Positions 19,935 to 29,305 of a stretch of 64,000 nt of DNA are shown here, piece by piece. The stretch comes from JAAYJG01 sp964450305. Lineage in GTDB: Bacteria > Bacillota > Clostridia > DSM-8532. Position numbers and translations under genes: made by a program. The stretch lies in the NCBI GenBank assembly GCA_964450305.1, contig CAYVFB010000004.1:1-64000 (forward strand), given 5' to 3'. Numbering within the stretch: the first letter of the stretch is position 1; every line of letters begins with the position of its first letter. The notes under the pieces were generated by a model. That model had not been told where the DNA came from. It did not search any database and saw only the letters and a list, made by a program, of their open reading frames with translations.

Positions 19935-22073
19935 ATGATGAAAAAAGCAAGAGAGAGATCCACGAAGAACGGGGATAAGCGTCTGATGCTGCCGGTACTG
20001 ATTAAAACACTGAAAGACAAACTGACAAAGCTTTTTGTCGATTCAAGGGTAAGCATTTTACGTAAGATTAAGATTAAATGGCGACTAATTATTACTTTCC
20101 TGCTACTTTCTCTGGTTCCGCTTATCATTCTGGGTGTCTCAGCGTATTCACGCACCCGCAATGCACTCACAGATACAATCAAAACCTATACCTCTCAGGT
20201 GGTAACACAATTTAATACGATTACAACAAATGAAATGTCAAAGAACATGGAAACAGCTGGTAACCTGGCTTATTCCACCTTGATGCAGGACAGCTTCGGA
20301 AGCTATAATATATTGGATGTAACCGAAAGAACTAATCTGGTAACGAGCCTCGGTAAGGAATTAAGTATAAGAGTAATTCAGAACAAATCGCTCGAGAGTA
20401 TTACATTTTTCCCTTATAACGACGTTCAGAACATGTATAGCGGAACGTCCACCTTTGAAATAGGGCAGGATGAGCTTAATACCATGTTCAAAGAAAGCGA
20501 TGAGATCGCAAAATGGTATACAGACTCAAATGGCAGGGTTGCATATTTGAGTAAGATAACCAAGAGCGGCGGCGGCAGGTTCCTGGGAAATATCATGATT
20601 TCTCTCGCGCCAAATACCATCGACAAAATATTCGATACCTTTGATTTGGGTGAAAATGTAGAGGTTCTGGTACTGACTGAAGACGGCCGTGTTATCTACT
20701 CCAACAGTGACCAGCTTGTGAAAGGAACAATTTATCCTAACACAAGCTTAATTGACAGCATCAGCAAGGATTTAGCCGACAAGGGTACCCTGATATCAAG
20801 CCAGGATCTTGACTTTGGCGAAAAGGTTTATTGCAATTATTCCAAAATTGATAAAACTCCGTTTTATGTGATCACAATCACACCCTACCAGCATATTTAT
20901 TCCTCCTCCTCAACCATTGGAAGGCAGATCGTGCTCATTGCCGTCATTGTTTTCATTCTGGCAATCTTTTTAGCCTTTACTATCTCCAACAGTATATCAA
21001 GCCCGTTGAATAAGCTTGTTGCCCTCATGCGAAAAGCAAAGGAGGGTGATTTCACCGAGGTGGTTCACGATAAAAACAAGGATGAGATCGGCGAGGTTAT
21101 CAGCCATTATGGTGAGATGATCACACATATCAAGAGCTTAATTCAAAAGGTCAAATCCTCCGTAGAGGAGGTACTGGTCAATGCCCAAAAGATATCCGGA
21201 TCATCCGAGCAAACTTATCAATCATCCGAGCAAATCGCAATAACGCTGCAGGAGGTCGCCAAGGGATCTTCAGAGCAGGCGCTGGAAGTTACGCAAAGCG
21301 TTGATTATATGAGTGATCTTTCCAGTGGGATCAATAAGGTGACCAGTAATCTCAACGGGATGTCAGCTTTAATTTCAGGTGCAGAGGGAACCAGCATACA
21401 GGCCTTGGATACCGTTAAAATCCTGAATGAAAAAGCTGATCAGACAAAACTGGCGTCCGAAAAAATCGTCGAGGAGATCAACAGCTTGAATAATGACATG
21501 AAGGAAATTCGGAAAATCGTTCGGGTGATCGTCGGCATTGCTGAGCAAACCAACCTTCTGTCGTTGAACGCGGCCATTGAAGCAGCCCGCGCCGGGGAGG
21601 CAGGCAGGGGCTTTGCGGTTGTAGCCGAAGAGGTTAAAAAGCTTGCGGATCAATCCAAAGATGCTTCCATCATGATAAACAACATCATCAACACCATTAA
21701 CAATAAGACTGAACAAACAGCGTCCCAGGCAAGTAATTCCTGCGCGATCATTCAGGAGCAGGTTAATGCAGTGAAACAGACCGATAATGCATTCAATATG
21801 ATTTCATCTTCAATGAAGGAAATAATGGCCCATATGACCAATATGGAGGATTCGGTCAGCACCATGCTCACTCTTCGTGAGAAAACACTGTCCTCCATGG
21901 AGAATATCTCGGCAGTATCCGAGGAAGCAGCTGCAACAACCGAAGAAATCTCAGCAAGTACCCAGGAGCAGATGGCCAGCGCAGAGGTTCTTACGAATCT
22001 GTCCAGAGAAATGAACGATATGGCTAAAGAACTGGAAAAAGCGGTTTCTCTGTTTGTGATAGACAAAGAATAG
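19935..22073 (+). CDS. Methyl-accepting chemotaxis protein
   Basis: ATG 19935 has GAGG six bases upstream; the in-frame GTG 19923 has none. The 712-aa protein has a cytoplasmic basic N-tail, TM1 near 52-75 (WRLIITFLLLSLVPLIILG), a roughly 260-aa extracellular sensor region of Cache-like type, TM2 (IVLIAVIVFILAIFLAF), a HAMP domain (SPLNKLVALMRKAKEGDF) and a Gram-positive MCP signalling domain. The CheA/CheW-binding tip reads EQTNLLSLNAAIEAARAGEA. The ligand is unknown. It is a close paralogue of the MCP at 30399-32534, with near-identity in the signalling tip and similar sensor regions, so the pair looks like a fairly recent duplication. No flagellar or che gene lies in the window. Confidence 0.93.
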   Translation: MMKKARERSTKNGDKRLMLPVLIKTLKDKLTKLFVDSRVSILRKIKIKWRLIITFLLLSLVPLIILGVSAYSRTRNALTDTIKTYTSQVVTQFNTITTNEMSKNMETAGNLAYSTLMQDSFGSYNILDVTERTNLVTSLGKELSIRVIQNKSLESITFFPYNDVQNMYSGTSTFEIGQDELNTMFKESDEIAKWYTDSNGRVAYLSKITKSGGGRFLGNIMISLAPNTIDKIFDTFDLGENVEVLVLTEDGRVIYSNSDQLVKGTIYPNTSLIDSISKDLADKGTLISSQDLDFGEKVYCNYSKIDKTPFYVITITPYQHIYSSSSTIGRQIVLIAVIVFILAIFLAFTISNSISSPLNKLVALMRKAKEGDFTEVVHDKNKDEIGEVISHYGEMITHIKSLIQKVKSSVEEVLVNAQKISGSSEQTYQSSEQIAITLQEVAKGSSEQALEVTQSVDYMSDLSSGINKVTSNLNGMSALISGAEGTSIQALDTVKILNEKADQTKLASEKIVEEINSLNNDMKEIRKIVRVIVGIAEQTNLLSLNAAIEAARAGEAGRGFAVVAEEVKKLADQSKDASIMINNIINTINNKTEQTASQASNSCAIIQEQVNAVKQTDNAFNMISSSMKEIMAHMTNMEDSVSTMLTLREKTLSSMENISAVSEEAAATTEEISASTQEQMASAEVLTNLSREMNDMAKELEKAVSLFVIDKE

Positions 22074-22361
22074 GTTTTAATGGCTCTTTTAACCCTGCGG
22101 TAAAGAGTAGACCGGCAAATAGAACAAACAACGAAACAATGCTGATGATTAAAGTAAAAATAACGGCTGCAGCAACAATTATTGCAATACAGTCATTTTT
22201 GGTTTTATCGTTTTTAAAGTTCAGCACAGCGATATAGGGCGTGCGGCTGCTTTTTAAAATCGGGGTGTATCGGATATTTTGTTCTTTTCATAACTTATCC
22301 CCATATGATTCTAGTTCATTGCCTGCCTTTTAGCACGTGCACATTATACCTGCTTACACCA
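22074..22361. other. Intergenic region between convergent genes, no clear feature
   Basis: A minus-strand frame (22024-22227) would give a 67-aa hydrophobic peptide (DCIAIIVAAAVIFTLIISIV...), but it starts with GTG without a ribosome binding site and overlaps the MCP 3' end. I see no strong terminator here. Confidence 0.3.
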
Positions 22362-23597
22362 TCATTTTCTTCGTTTTAGTTGGGTACTATTCAAGCCTTT
22401 CAAGCCAAGTTTATCCGGGTCTCTTTCGTTTTGTTCCGTGAAGGTAAGAAGCGTCTGTCCATCCTTATTCTCAAGCGTATAGATAAATTCTCTTATCTCA
22501 ACCTTGATATCATTGATGCTTTGGGATCTTTCAATCAGTTCGTATATATCTTGAATTTTGGATGTTTCCTCACACCTTCCCCCAATTGCATCATACAGAG
22601 TGATTGCGTTCTCTTCTGAAATTTTATACTTTCCGTCGCAACTGGCTCCAAACGAATATCTTGTTTGGAAGACTCCGGAACCCGAGCTCATGGCCATCCC
22701 GGTAGTATAATGAAAGGTTCCATCACTTTTTAGTTCCAATACATCAATTGATTGTCCGCTAAGACCGTAATTAATGTAACATTCCCATGTCCCCACCAGT
22801 TCGTTTGGTATTTGGGCATTGGTTGAATTAGAACCGGATGTAATTATTTCATCCACTTTATCATAGGAACGCACACTCATGGCAATGGCCTGCTCACGGG
22901 TGGTGGTGGCATAGCCGGAAGCTTTCTGGGCATCGGTGACAGCTTTGGGCATAAACTTCCCGTCTGCACCTTTGATGATCCCCAACCTGGCCATAAACAG
23001 CACATGTTCCATTGCCCACGAGGAGATATCCTTTTGGTCCGAAAAGGAAGGTGCTCCCTCTGTGGAAAAGTCGCCGCCAGGGGCCATGGCCTGTATGGTG
23101 CGGCTGAGCATGGTAGCCACCTGTTCCCGGTTGGTTATTTCCGCAGGTGCGAAGGTGGATGGGGAGGTGCCTGTGGTGATACCCAGCTTGAAAGCTTTAA
23201 GAACCTGAGGGTTTGCGGTATCGGTGAAAGGATTAGGTGAAACGGCTATTGCTGTGGCGCCCGTGGTTTTCTCATAAAGCAAAACTGCCAGTTCGGCGAA
23301 CTCCTCGCGGGTGATGGGCTTTGTCATATCAGCGCCGCTTAAAATGTCTGGAATCAGTGCATTTTCAGCCGCTTTCTTCAGTTCAGGAACAGCCCAGGAG
23401 GAAGCCTGGCTCCATGGTGACACATCTTCCAGTATGCTGACAGTAAGAGCCAAGCCATCGCCCCAACCATAAAGTTCACCTGAGTGATCCGGTGCGCCAA
23501 TGGTAGTCGGTGGTGCATTTTCTGCAACTGCATTGAAGGGTAAAGAGCAAAGCAGAATGATTAGGGTGCAAAAGGCCATGAGTTGTTTTATTGCCAT
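22362..23597 (-). CDS. SLH-domain secreted protein with a C-terminal beta domain
   Basis: ATG 23597 (MAIKQLMAFCTLIILL) follows GGGGGA; a longer frame to 23639 would bury the signal peptide. After the signal peptide (ends NAVA) there are three SLH-like repeats in the first 230 residues: ASSWAVPELKKAAE / TREEFAELAVLLY, FTDTANPQVLKAFKLGITTG, and FSDQKDISSWAMEHV. The remaining 150 or so residues form a lipocalin/stress-type strand domain (VGTWECYINYG, LELKSDGTFHYTTG). The layout is the same as in the plus-strand protein at 24087, including the LVGTWE / LEGSWS and DGTFHYTT / DGTYRVV features, so the two are divergent paralogues. It would sit on the wall polymer; function unknown. Confidence 0.85.
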   Translation of the reverse strand: MAIKQLMAFCTLIILLCSLPFNAVAENAPPTTIGAPDHSGELYGWGDGLALTVSILEDVSPWSQASSWAVPELKKAAENALIPDILSGADMTKPITREEFAELAVLLYEKTTGATAIAVSPNPFTDTANPQVLKAFKLGITTGTSPSTFAPAEITNREQVATMLSRTIQAMAPGGDFSTEGAPSFSDQKDISSWAMEHVLFMARLGIIKGADGKFMPKAVTDAQKASGYATTTREQAIAMSVRSYDKVDEIITSGSNSTNAQIPNELVGTWECYINYGLSGQSIDVLELKSDGTFHYTTGMAMSSGSGVFQTRYSFGASCDGKYKISEENAITLYDAIGGRCEETSKIQDIYELIERSQSINDIKVEIREFIYTLENKDGQTLLTFTEQNERDPDKLGLKGLNSTQLKRRK

Positions 23598-23662
23598 TTC
23601 ATGTTTTCCCCCATTCGAAATAGAGTTGGTGTATACCACACAGTAAAGGTTTCCTGCAAATA

Positions 23663-23693
23663 ATTATATACGTAAAGCAAGGAAAAATCATCC
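23663..23693 (-). promoter_or_regulatory. Putative promoter of the SLH gene, shared 31-bp motif
   Basis: On the minus strand TATAAT (23668-23663) is preceded by ATGATT at 17 bp, about 65 bp before the start codon. The block matches 1189-1219 upstream of the URO-D gene at 26 of 31 positions, including GGATGATTTTT and CGTATATAAT. A shared operator or an alternative sigma factor site would explain conservation outside the -10. Confidence 0.45.
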
Positions 23694-23965
23694 ACCTGTA
23701 TCTGAAAATTTGTATGCTTTTTCAATAATATCTTCGTTGGATATTAATAACTGCAAGCAGTTGTATTCATTTTTATAATATGCCTGCAAACTGATTACAT
23801 ATAAAAAGGTGTGTTTTGCTATAGTAAAAGGCGTGCGGTTGCTTCCGATTATCACGTGAAAAGCTGGTCGTTGTGCTTCGTTGCACAGCTGTATTACCAT
23901 TATATTCAAATAGCATTGCAGATGAATATGGCTGTTGATATAATGAATCTGCAAACATGATAGCG

Positions 23966-24023
23966 AGGTTAAGGTAAATTTCCTTCCGCCTCTTCCAAAG
24001 CTTTAACCCCCTGGGGGCCCAGG
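23966..24023 (+). promoter_or_regulatory. GC-rich structured leader before the second SLH gene
   Basis: GGTTAA (23967) can pair with TTAACC (24003), enclosing about 30 nt. Just after this, CCCCCTGGGGG and CCTGGG-GG-CCCAGG overlap, offering alternative pairings. It lies about 65 nt before the start codon. It does not match c-di-GMP-I/II, cobalamin, SAM or ydaO consensus sequences that I know. The rest of 23694-23965 shows nothing clear. Confidence 0.3.
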
Positions 24024-24086
24024 AGGCTGGCGACGGGTGGCGAAAAGATGATGTGTCATACTGCAGAACGAAAAGGAGAGATAAGG

Positions 24087-25550
24087 ATGAAAAAAACAGT
24101 TATCCTGATGCTTCTGTGTGTCACCTTACTTTTTACATTTACTCCAATAAGGTCTCAAGCCGCGACAGGCGGTTACAAAGGTGCTTCAGACTGGGCGGTG
24201 CCCGAACTGGACAAGGCTGTAGTATACAAACTGATAACAGACAAAATTAAAAACAACATGGCTGCAAGTATTACCCGGGAGGAGTTTGCAGAAATTGCCG
24301 TTCGGCTGTATGAAACCTATACCGGAAAAACAGCCCAGACGGGAAATGAAAGCTTTTCCGATACGAATAACCCGGAAATCCTAAAGGCTGCCAACCTGAG
24401 AATCACAGGGGGCATTGGCGGCGGCAAGTTTGGCCCGGAGCTGCTTGTTACCCGTGAGCAAATAGCAACCTTTTTGTTCAGAACCTTGAAAACGATGGAC
24501 CCAAATGGGGATTTTTCTGCCTCCTCCGGCACTAAATTCTCAGATGACAACCTGATCGACAACTGGGCTCAGGACGGTGTTTACTACTGCTCGAAAGCAG
24601 GCATCATTAAAGGTATTGACAACAAGGACGGTACATTCAGGTTTGATCCTGACGGAGAAAGCTCTCGTGAAGTGGCTGTGATAGTCTGTACCCGGGCCTA
24701 TGAATGGTTTATCGGGACAAAAGATCATCAGCCCGGGGGCGGTTCAGCGCAAACAGACAACCAGAGATGGAATGGAGGCATTATCATATTAAGTTCGGAG
24801 TTTAAGGAAGACGAATACAGGATAAAGGAGCTCGAAGGAGATAGCTATATTTTTCTTCCCTTTGAGCGGTTTAAGTATGTCTTCCAAATGCCCAACTCAG
24901 AATATAAGTATCCTGAGGTAACCCTTAAGGACGGGAAAATCTCTGTCGGCTGGAAAAACGATCAGGGAGAAATCACGATACAGGTGATTATGAATGTTGG
25001 CAGCCCCACGGCGTATTTGGCCGGGCAAGAGATTGATATTACCGTTGCACCTTATCAAGAGGGAGATACGGTATATGTTCCAGTGAATCTGTTCATTGAA
25101 ATGTTTGAAATGCAGAATACGCTGTTTCAGGGAAGGTGGTGCTTTCAATATCCCAATAACTTCCCACAAGCGGTTTTAGAAGGTTCCTGGTCCTCTTCTG
25201 ATGTAAACCTCTTTACAGGATATAAAGATATGGTGACGGGGACGATCAGTCTGCCTTCTTTTGACTGGAGCTATTCCTTCAACCCTGACGGAACCTATAG
25301 GGTGGTTGCAGCAAGCTGCGGAGGAATGAAAGACGGCATTGTTATTCAAACTGGAAAATATCAATTGATCGGAAATACCATTACTTATTATGATGAAATT
25401 GAAACCCTTTACGAGGGAACTCCGTTGATGCTTATTTATGAGGAAAGACACATGGGTGACAGGATAAGTTTGGAGTTCATTGATGATTACGACCAGGAAG
25501 AGGATAAAATTATGCTGGGCCTGATATGGTATCATAGAATTAAGGATTAG
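24087..25550 (+). CDS. SLH-domain secreted protein with a copper-amine-oxidase-N-like domain
   Basis: ATG 24087 follows AAGGAGAGATAAGG. The 487-aa protein has a signal peptide (ends RSQA), three SLH-type repeats to about residue 215 (ASDWAVPELDKAVV / TREEFAEIAVRLYE; FSDTNNPEILKAANLRITGG; DNWAQDGVYYCSKAGIIKG), then a region like the copper amine oxidase N-terminal domain seen in clostridial surface proteins (GSPTAYLAGQEIDI, YVPVNLFIEMF). A C-terminal strand domain (LEGSWSSSDV, FNPDGTYRVVAAS) resembles that of the divergent neighbour at 22362-23597. The pair probably arose by inverted duplication, with domain gain here. Localisation is the cell wall; function unknown. Confidence 0.85.
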   Translation: MKKTVILMLLCVTLLFTFTPIRSQAATGGYKGASDWAVPELDKAVVYKLITDKIKNNMAASITREEFAEIAVRLYETYTGKTAQTGNESFSDTNNPEILKAANLRITGGIGGGKFGPELLVTREQIATFLFRTLKTMDPNGDFSASSGTKFSDDNLIDNWAQDGVYYCSKAGIIKGIDNKDGTFRFDPDGESSREVAVIVCTRAYEWFIGTKDHQPGGGSAQTDNQRWNGGIIILSSEFKEDEYRIKELEGDSYIFLPFERFKYVFQMPNSEYKYPEVTLKDGKISVGWKNDQGEITIQVIMNVGSPTAYLAGQEIDITVAPYQEGDTVYVPVNLFIEMFEMQNTLFQGRWCFQYPNNFPQAVLEGSWSSSDVNLFTGYKDMVTGTISLPSFDWSYSFNPDGTYRVVAASCGGMKDGIVIQTGKYQLIGNTITYYDEIETLYEGTPLMLIYEERHMGDRISLEFIDDYDQEEDKIMLGLIWYHRIKD

Positions 25551-25735
25551 GCAAAACAGATAACTGTGTTATTCGCTCTGTCCCCATTTATTTTAGCCTT
25601 GGTTGGTAATGCTGCACAAGCATATGTTTTCTCACTACACCACAAAGGTAAAGATGGTTTCAGCGCCAGCTTATAACGTTATCAAAGCTTGAGGTTCAAA
25701 AAAGTCTGTTGAGGAATGGATTGCCTGAAAGGAAC

Positions 25736-25768
25736 AAAAGGCCTCCGCGAATATTGGCGGGGGCCTTT
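25736..25768 (+). terminator. Intrinsic terminator after the SLH gene
   Basis: AAAGGCCTCCGC and GCGGGGGCCTTT form a stem with one T-G wobble and an 8-nt loop, ending in CCTTTCC. It sits about 190 bp after the SLH gene stop and 90 bp from the convergent TRAP operon end, so it may serve both strands. A second, weaker hairpin lies at 25786-25823. Confidence 0.6.
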
Positions 25769-25856
25769 CCGGGCGAAAAAGAAACTGCCCAAATAAGCTG
25801 AAGCTATTTCGGACAGCTCAAGCAAGATAGGATTAAACTTTTTCAACATGACCTTG

Positions 25857-26384
25857 TCAGGCCGCTTCCTTTTTCACATCAGGAGATGCCTGTGGGCGAA
25901 GCTTTTTGAACCCATTCATTTCAACAACCAGATCCCGTACCAGATAGAACAGGATCAGCACACAGTTAACGGGCATGCTGAGGTAGGGCACCCGCGTGGA
26001 TACCTTCAGAATGGGAGAGAACCAGTTGGCTCCCTTTACAAGCAGAATCGAATAGTATAGCAGTGTGGCGTAGAATGCAATGCTTAATATCGTAATGAGA
26101 ACATTCAAAACATTCACCCAAGGACGGTCCTTAAACTTCTCCTGCAGCAAATCAACCCGGAAATGATCACCATATCTCACCAGCAAGGTGGCACCGGTAA
26201 AGATCATCCATGCCATCATCCACTCCACTATCTCGTCAGACCAGGACATGGGAATGTGAATCCGTCCAACCCGTATAATTACCCGGCCAAACAATAATAT
26301 ACCGATTCCGATGAACATCGCGATAACAAACCAGCGCATCACCAGTTCCAAAACTTCATCCATCTTTTTTAATGCTTTCATCAT
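25857..26384 (-). CDS. dctQ: TRAP transporter small permease subunit (DctQ family)
   Basis: ATG 26384 follows AAGGAGTGTACA, 10 bp after the large-permease stop, so the two are co-transcribed. The 175-aa protein has four predicted membrane segments and the family pattern (MSWSDEIVEWMMAWMIFTGATLLVRYGDHFRVDLL). DctQ pairs with the large permease to take up organic acids or sugar acids, driven by the sodium or proton gradient. Gene order here is P-M-Q rather than the common P-Q-M. Confidence 0.9.
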   Translation of the reverse strand: MMKALKKMDEVLELVMRWFVIAMFIGIGILLFGRVIIRVGRIHIPMSWSDEIVEWMMAWMIFTGATLLVRYGDHFRVDLLQEKFKDRPWVNVLNVLITILSIAFYATLLYYSILLVKGANWFSPILKVSTRVPYLSMPVNCVLILFYLVRDLVVEMNGFKKLRPQASPDVKKEAA

Positions 26385-26394
26385 TGTACACTCC

Positions 26395-27687
26395 TTACCC
26401 GATCATGGAGGGTAACCATAAGGACAGCGGTTCCCAGAAAGCGCAAAGCAGCAGAACAACAAAAATACCAAAAACATAGGGCAATACCGCTTTCGACAGC
26501 TCCGCAAGCCTGATTTTTGCCACGCTGCACACCGCATACAGGCTCATTCCAACAGGCGGTGTCAATAGACCTATCATTGAGGCCAGAACCATGATCACAC
26601 CAAATTGTACATAATTCATCCCGATGGCATCAATGATAGGCAGGAAAATGGGGGTTGTGATCAGAATCACTGATACTCCCTCCAAAAAACAACCCAGCAC
26701 GATCAGAACAAAGATTATCAATAAAATCAAAACAGACGGATTGGTGGTCACACCCATCAGCCCATTGATCACCTGGTTCGGGATGCGCTGGTGCAGCATG
26801 AAATAAGCCAGGAAATTGGCAATTGCGATAATAAACATGGTTTTGCAGCTGGTGATGAGGCTGTCATAGACGATTTTGCCAAGATCCTTTAATTTCAGCT
26901 GTTTATACCCGATGGTTGACAGGAGCAGCGCATAGACACAGGCTACGATTGCAGCTTCGGTGGCTGTGAAAATACCGCTCCAAATACCGCCGATGATGAT
27001 CGCGACACACAATAAGCTTGGAATTGCCTGCCAGAAATATTTCAACCGCTGCTTCCACGGCATGGGAGGGTTGACCGGAAACTTTCTTCGTTTGGAGATG
27101 ATATAAACCACAACGGACATGGAAAGGGCCATCAACAGCCCGGGAATGATCCCTGCTGCAAACAGCTTGGCTACTGAGACCCCCGTTACCGAAGAAAAGA
27201 TTACAAACGGGATGGATGGCGGAATGACCGGGGCAATTGTGGAAGAAGCCGCCGTAACGGCCGAACTGAAAGTGTGGTCGTACCCGGCATCGTCCATTGC
27301 CTTTATTTCAATCAGACCAAGGCCGGCCGCGTCGGCTACCGCGGCGCCGGACATACCGGCAAAGATGACGCTGCCAAATACATTCACCTGGCCCAAGCCT
27401 CCAGGCCAGCGTCCGACCATCGCGTTGGCAAAATTATAGATGCGGTCGGTGATCCCGCCAGTATTCATCAGGTTTCCGGCGAGGATGAAAAACGGGATAG
27501 CCAGCAGTGTGAAACCGGTGGTGCCATTATAGATCCGCTGTGCCATAACCGCCAGAATATCGGTGTAGCCCATCGACGCAAAAACGCCCGCACTTGTGGC
27601 ACCCATGGCCACGCATACCGGAACACCGATAACCATCAAAAGTATCAGCAATATGCACACAATTAAAGCAATCACGGGAGAACTCAC
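26395..27687 (-). CDS. dctM: TRAP transporter large permease subunit (DctM family)
   Basis: This 430-aa integral membrane protein has about 12 segments and DctM landmarks such as AIPFFILAGNLMNTGG, FGSVIFAGMSGAAVADAAGLG and MIGLLTPPVGMSLY. It is the transport channel of the TRAP system. The GTG at 27687 is almost touching the AAGAAGG; the next in-frame GTG at 27675 (Met-Ile-Ala-Leu) has AAGGGGTGA about 8 nt upstream and is the more likely start. It lies downstream of dctP after a 194-bp spacer and directly before dctQ. Confidence 0.92.
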   Translation of the reverse strand: MSSPVIALIVCILLILLMVIGVPVCVAMGATSAGVFASMGYTDILAVMAQRIYNGTTGFTLLAIPFFILAGNLMNTGGITDRIYNFANAMVGRWPGGLGQVNVFGSVIFAGMSGAAVADAAGLGLIEIKAMDDAGYDHTFSSAVTAASSTIAPVIPPSIPFVIFSSVTGVSVAKLFAAGIIPGLLMALSMSVVVYIISKRRKFPVNPPMPWKQRLKYFWQAIPSLLCVAIIIGGIWSGIFTATEAAIVACVYALLLSTIGYKQLKLKDLGKIVYDSLITSCKTMFIIAIANFLAYFMLHQRIPNQVINGLMGVTTNPSVLILLIIFVLIVLGCFLEGVSVILITTPIFLPIIDAIGMNYVQFGVIMVLASMIGLLTPPVGMSLYAVCSVAKIRLAELSKAVLPYVFGIFVVLLLCAFWEPLSLWLPSMIG

Positions 27688-27761
27688 CCCTTCTTAAAGA
27701 TAAATTCAGAAAGGAGAATGGCATCCGCCTGCCAAAGCGCTGCCATTCCCCTGTAAAATGA

Positions 27762-27787
27762 CTGGCCGGGTTACAGGCCGGTTTTTT
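27762..27787. other. Hairpin in the dctP-dctM spacer
   Basis: ACTGGCC and GGCCGGT flank an 8-nt loop and are followed by six T on the plus strand, hence preceded by six A on the coding (minus) strand. It could reduce read-through from dctP or protect the dctP message, a common arrangement where the binding protein is needed in excess. Confidence 0.4.
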
Positions 27788-27881
27788 AAACCTGTGTAAA
27801 AGTATTCTTACCGCCTGATGATATGCCAAGGCCTGGCAGTTGTCACCATCGGAAAAAATGCAGGCAGGACGGTCTGTGCGC

Positions 27882-28928
27882 TTAGGGTTTCGCATCCTCG
27901 ACGATTTTCAGGAATTTCGCCATGTCATCGGAGCTTCCCTCGTATTCAGCAACAGCGTCCCAGGCTGGAGCCATTGCAGCCTTGAATTCATCCATGTTCA
28001 CTTCGGATACGGTGATCCCTTTATCCTTCAGCTTTTGGATATAATCGGTTTCACTGTTCTGCACCTCGTTACGCATCTGATCGCGGGCAGTAGCACTGGC
28101 TTTTTCGATGAGTGCTCGCTGTGCATCGGTCAACCCCTCCCAGAAGGTATTGCTGACGGTCAGGTTAACCGCTTCCCAGGTATGGCGCGTTAAGGCCAGA
28201 TATTTTTGATTTGCCTCCCACATGCTGTTGTTGTAGATGGTAGACAGGGGGTTTTCCTGACCATCCACGGTGCTCTGCTTCAAAGCCGTAATCAGCTCGC
28301 TGAAGGCGACCTGCTGCACATCGGCTCCTAAGGCTTCAAAGCAGGCGACCTTCTGCACTTCGCTGGGGGTGCGGATTTTTAAGCCCTTCACGTCCGCGGG
28401 GGCTTTAACTTCGCGCACTGAGTTGGTAAGGCAGCGGAAACCATAGTCCCAGGGGCCCACATTATGAAGCCCCTTGGATTCCAGTGTGCCGTCGTCCACC
28501 CATTGAGCAAAAGCACCATCCACCACGGCGTATGCGTGCTCGTATCCGCTGTACACATAAGGTGCGGTAACCAGTGCATAACGGATATCATATTTGTCGA
28601 GAGAGCCCTGGGAAACAAGACAGGCCTGAATGGCGCCCATGGCAGTTTGCTCGGTCATTTCCTTTGCGTTGCCCAGCTCGCTGGCACCGTGAATCTCTAC
28701 TGTAATACTGCCATTGGAAAGTTTTTCAACTTCTTTTTTAAAGGTTTCAGCCGCGGAGGTGACTGGCTCGTTGGGGGCGCCAAAATGCGCCAAAATGATT
28801 TTTACAGCCTTTTCGGATGTACCGGTATTGCTGCTTCCAGTATTTTCAGCGGGAATTGGGGTGATGACGCAGGCAGCCATAGTCACTGTGATCATGAGCA
28901 CAAGAATGAGTACGAATGCTTTTTTCAT
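27882..28928 (-). CDS. dctP: TRAP transporter substrate-binding lipoprotein (DctP family)
   Basis: ATG 28928 follows AAAAAGGAGTGGTAAA. The 348-aa protein has a lipoprotein signal (VTMAAC, Cys20) followed by a Ser/Thr-rich spacer. The DctP fold shows in LAHFGAPNEPVTSAAETFKKEVE, the hallmark LKGLKIRTPSEVQKVACFEALGA, and ENPLSTIYNNSMWE. The arginine in KIRTP normally binds the carboxylate of the ligand, so an organic acid is expected. It is the first gene of the operon, divergent from a GntR/FCD regulator, and its promoter overlaps a repeated operator-like site. Confidence 0.93.
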   Translation of the reverse strand: MKKAFVLILVLMITVTMAACVITPIPAENTGSSNTGTSEKAVKIILAHFGAPNEPVTSAAETFKKEVEKLSNGSITVEIHGASELGNAKEMTEQTAMGAIQACLVSQGSLDKYDIRYALVTAPYVYSGYEHAYAVVDGAFAQWVDDGTLESKGLHNVGPWDYGFRCLTNSVREVKAPADVKGLKIRTPSEVQKVACFEALGADVQQVAFSELITALKQSTVDGQENPLSTIYNNSMWEANQKYLALTRHTWEAVNLTVSNTFWEGLTDAQRALIEKASATARDQMRNEVQNSETDYIQKLKDKGITVSEVNMDEFKAAMAPAWDAVAEYEGSSDDMAKFLKIVEDAKP

Positions 28929-28999
28929 TTTACCACTCCTTTTTAATCAATGAATGAAGAATGCTTTTGAACTTCTGCGATACCAGGGAACCCCATAAC

Positions 29000-29009
29000 T
29001 TGTATACAA
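29000..29009. promoter_or_regulatory. Operator-like palindrome TTGTATACAA
   Basis: This perfect 10-bp palindrome lies in the dctP leader, about 70 bp after its predicted start of transcription. It shares the TTGTAT core with three other sites in this intergenic region and is the kind of site FadR-subfamily GntR regulators bind. Confidence 0.5.
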
Positions 29010-29070
29010 AGTAGTTTTTCATGGTGTAAATATCAGTGTTTAGACAACAATAATCTATGATGTGGGCGCG

Positions 29071-29085
29071 ACTTGTATTCACATT
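29071..29085. promoter_or_regulatory. Operator-like repeat ACTTGTATTCACATT overlapping the dctP -10
   Basis: Identical to the site at 29145-29159 and one base different from 29349-29363. It overlaps the -10 and start of the dctP promoter, where a bound regulator would block transcription. Confidence 0.6.
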
Positions 29086-29111
29086 ATTTCAAATATTGTA
29101 TGGTGCGTCAA
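29083..29111 (-). promoter_or_regulatory. Sigma-A promoter of the TRAP operon
   Basis: On the minus strand TTGACG (29111-29106), a 17-bp spacer and AATAAT (29088-29083). It is five of six at each hexamer and the best promoter match upstream of dctP. Confidence 0.7.
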
Positions 29112-29144
29112 GTAGTTTATTGATATTTCCGAAAATTGTTATAA

Positions 29145-29159
29145 ACTTGTATTCACATT
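29145..29159. promoter_or_regulatory. Operator-like repeat ACTTGTATTCACATT upstream of the dctP promoter
   Basis: Exact copy of 29071-29085, 74 bp away (seven helical turns), which would allow looping or cooperative binding around the dctP promoter. Confidence 0.55.
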
Positions 29160-29305
29160 TTACATAAAACATCAAAAAACCCCGCAGAATATGACGAATC
29201 ATAGGATTTGCAGAGCATAAAATGGGGATTTTTGCATCAGATTTCATGTGGATAAGTATTCATAATTGGGTTTAAAGAGGCCCTTGATACAAGGAGGTTA
29301 ACGGC

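Noticed and set aside
23688..23954. 88-codon minus-strand frame between the SLH genes
   Set aside because: No ribosome binding site, atypical composition, and it overlaps the shared promoter motif.
23961..24045. c-di-GMP riboswitch before the SLH gene
   Set aside because: The GC-rich stems are suggestive, but the conserved GCAAACC and GACGCAAAGC blocks are absent.
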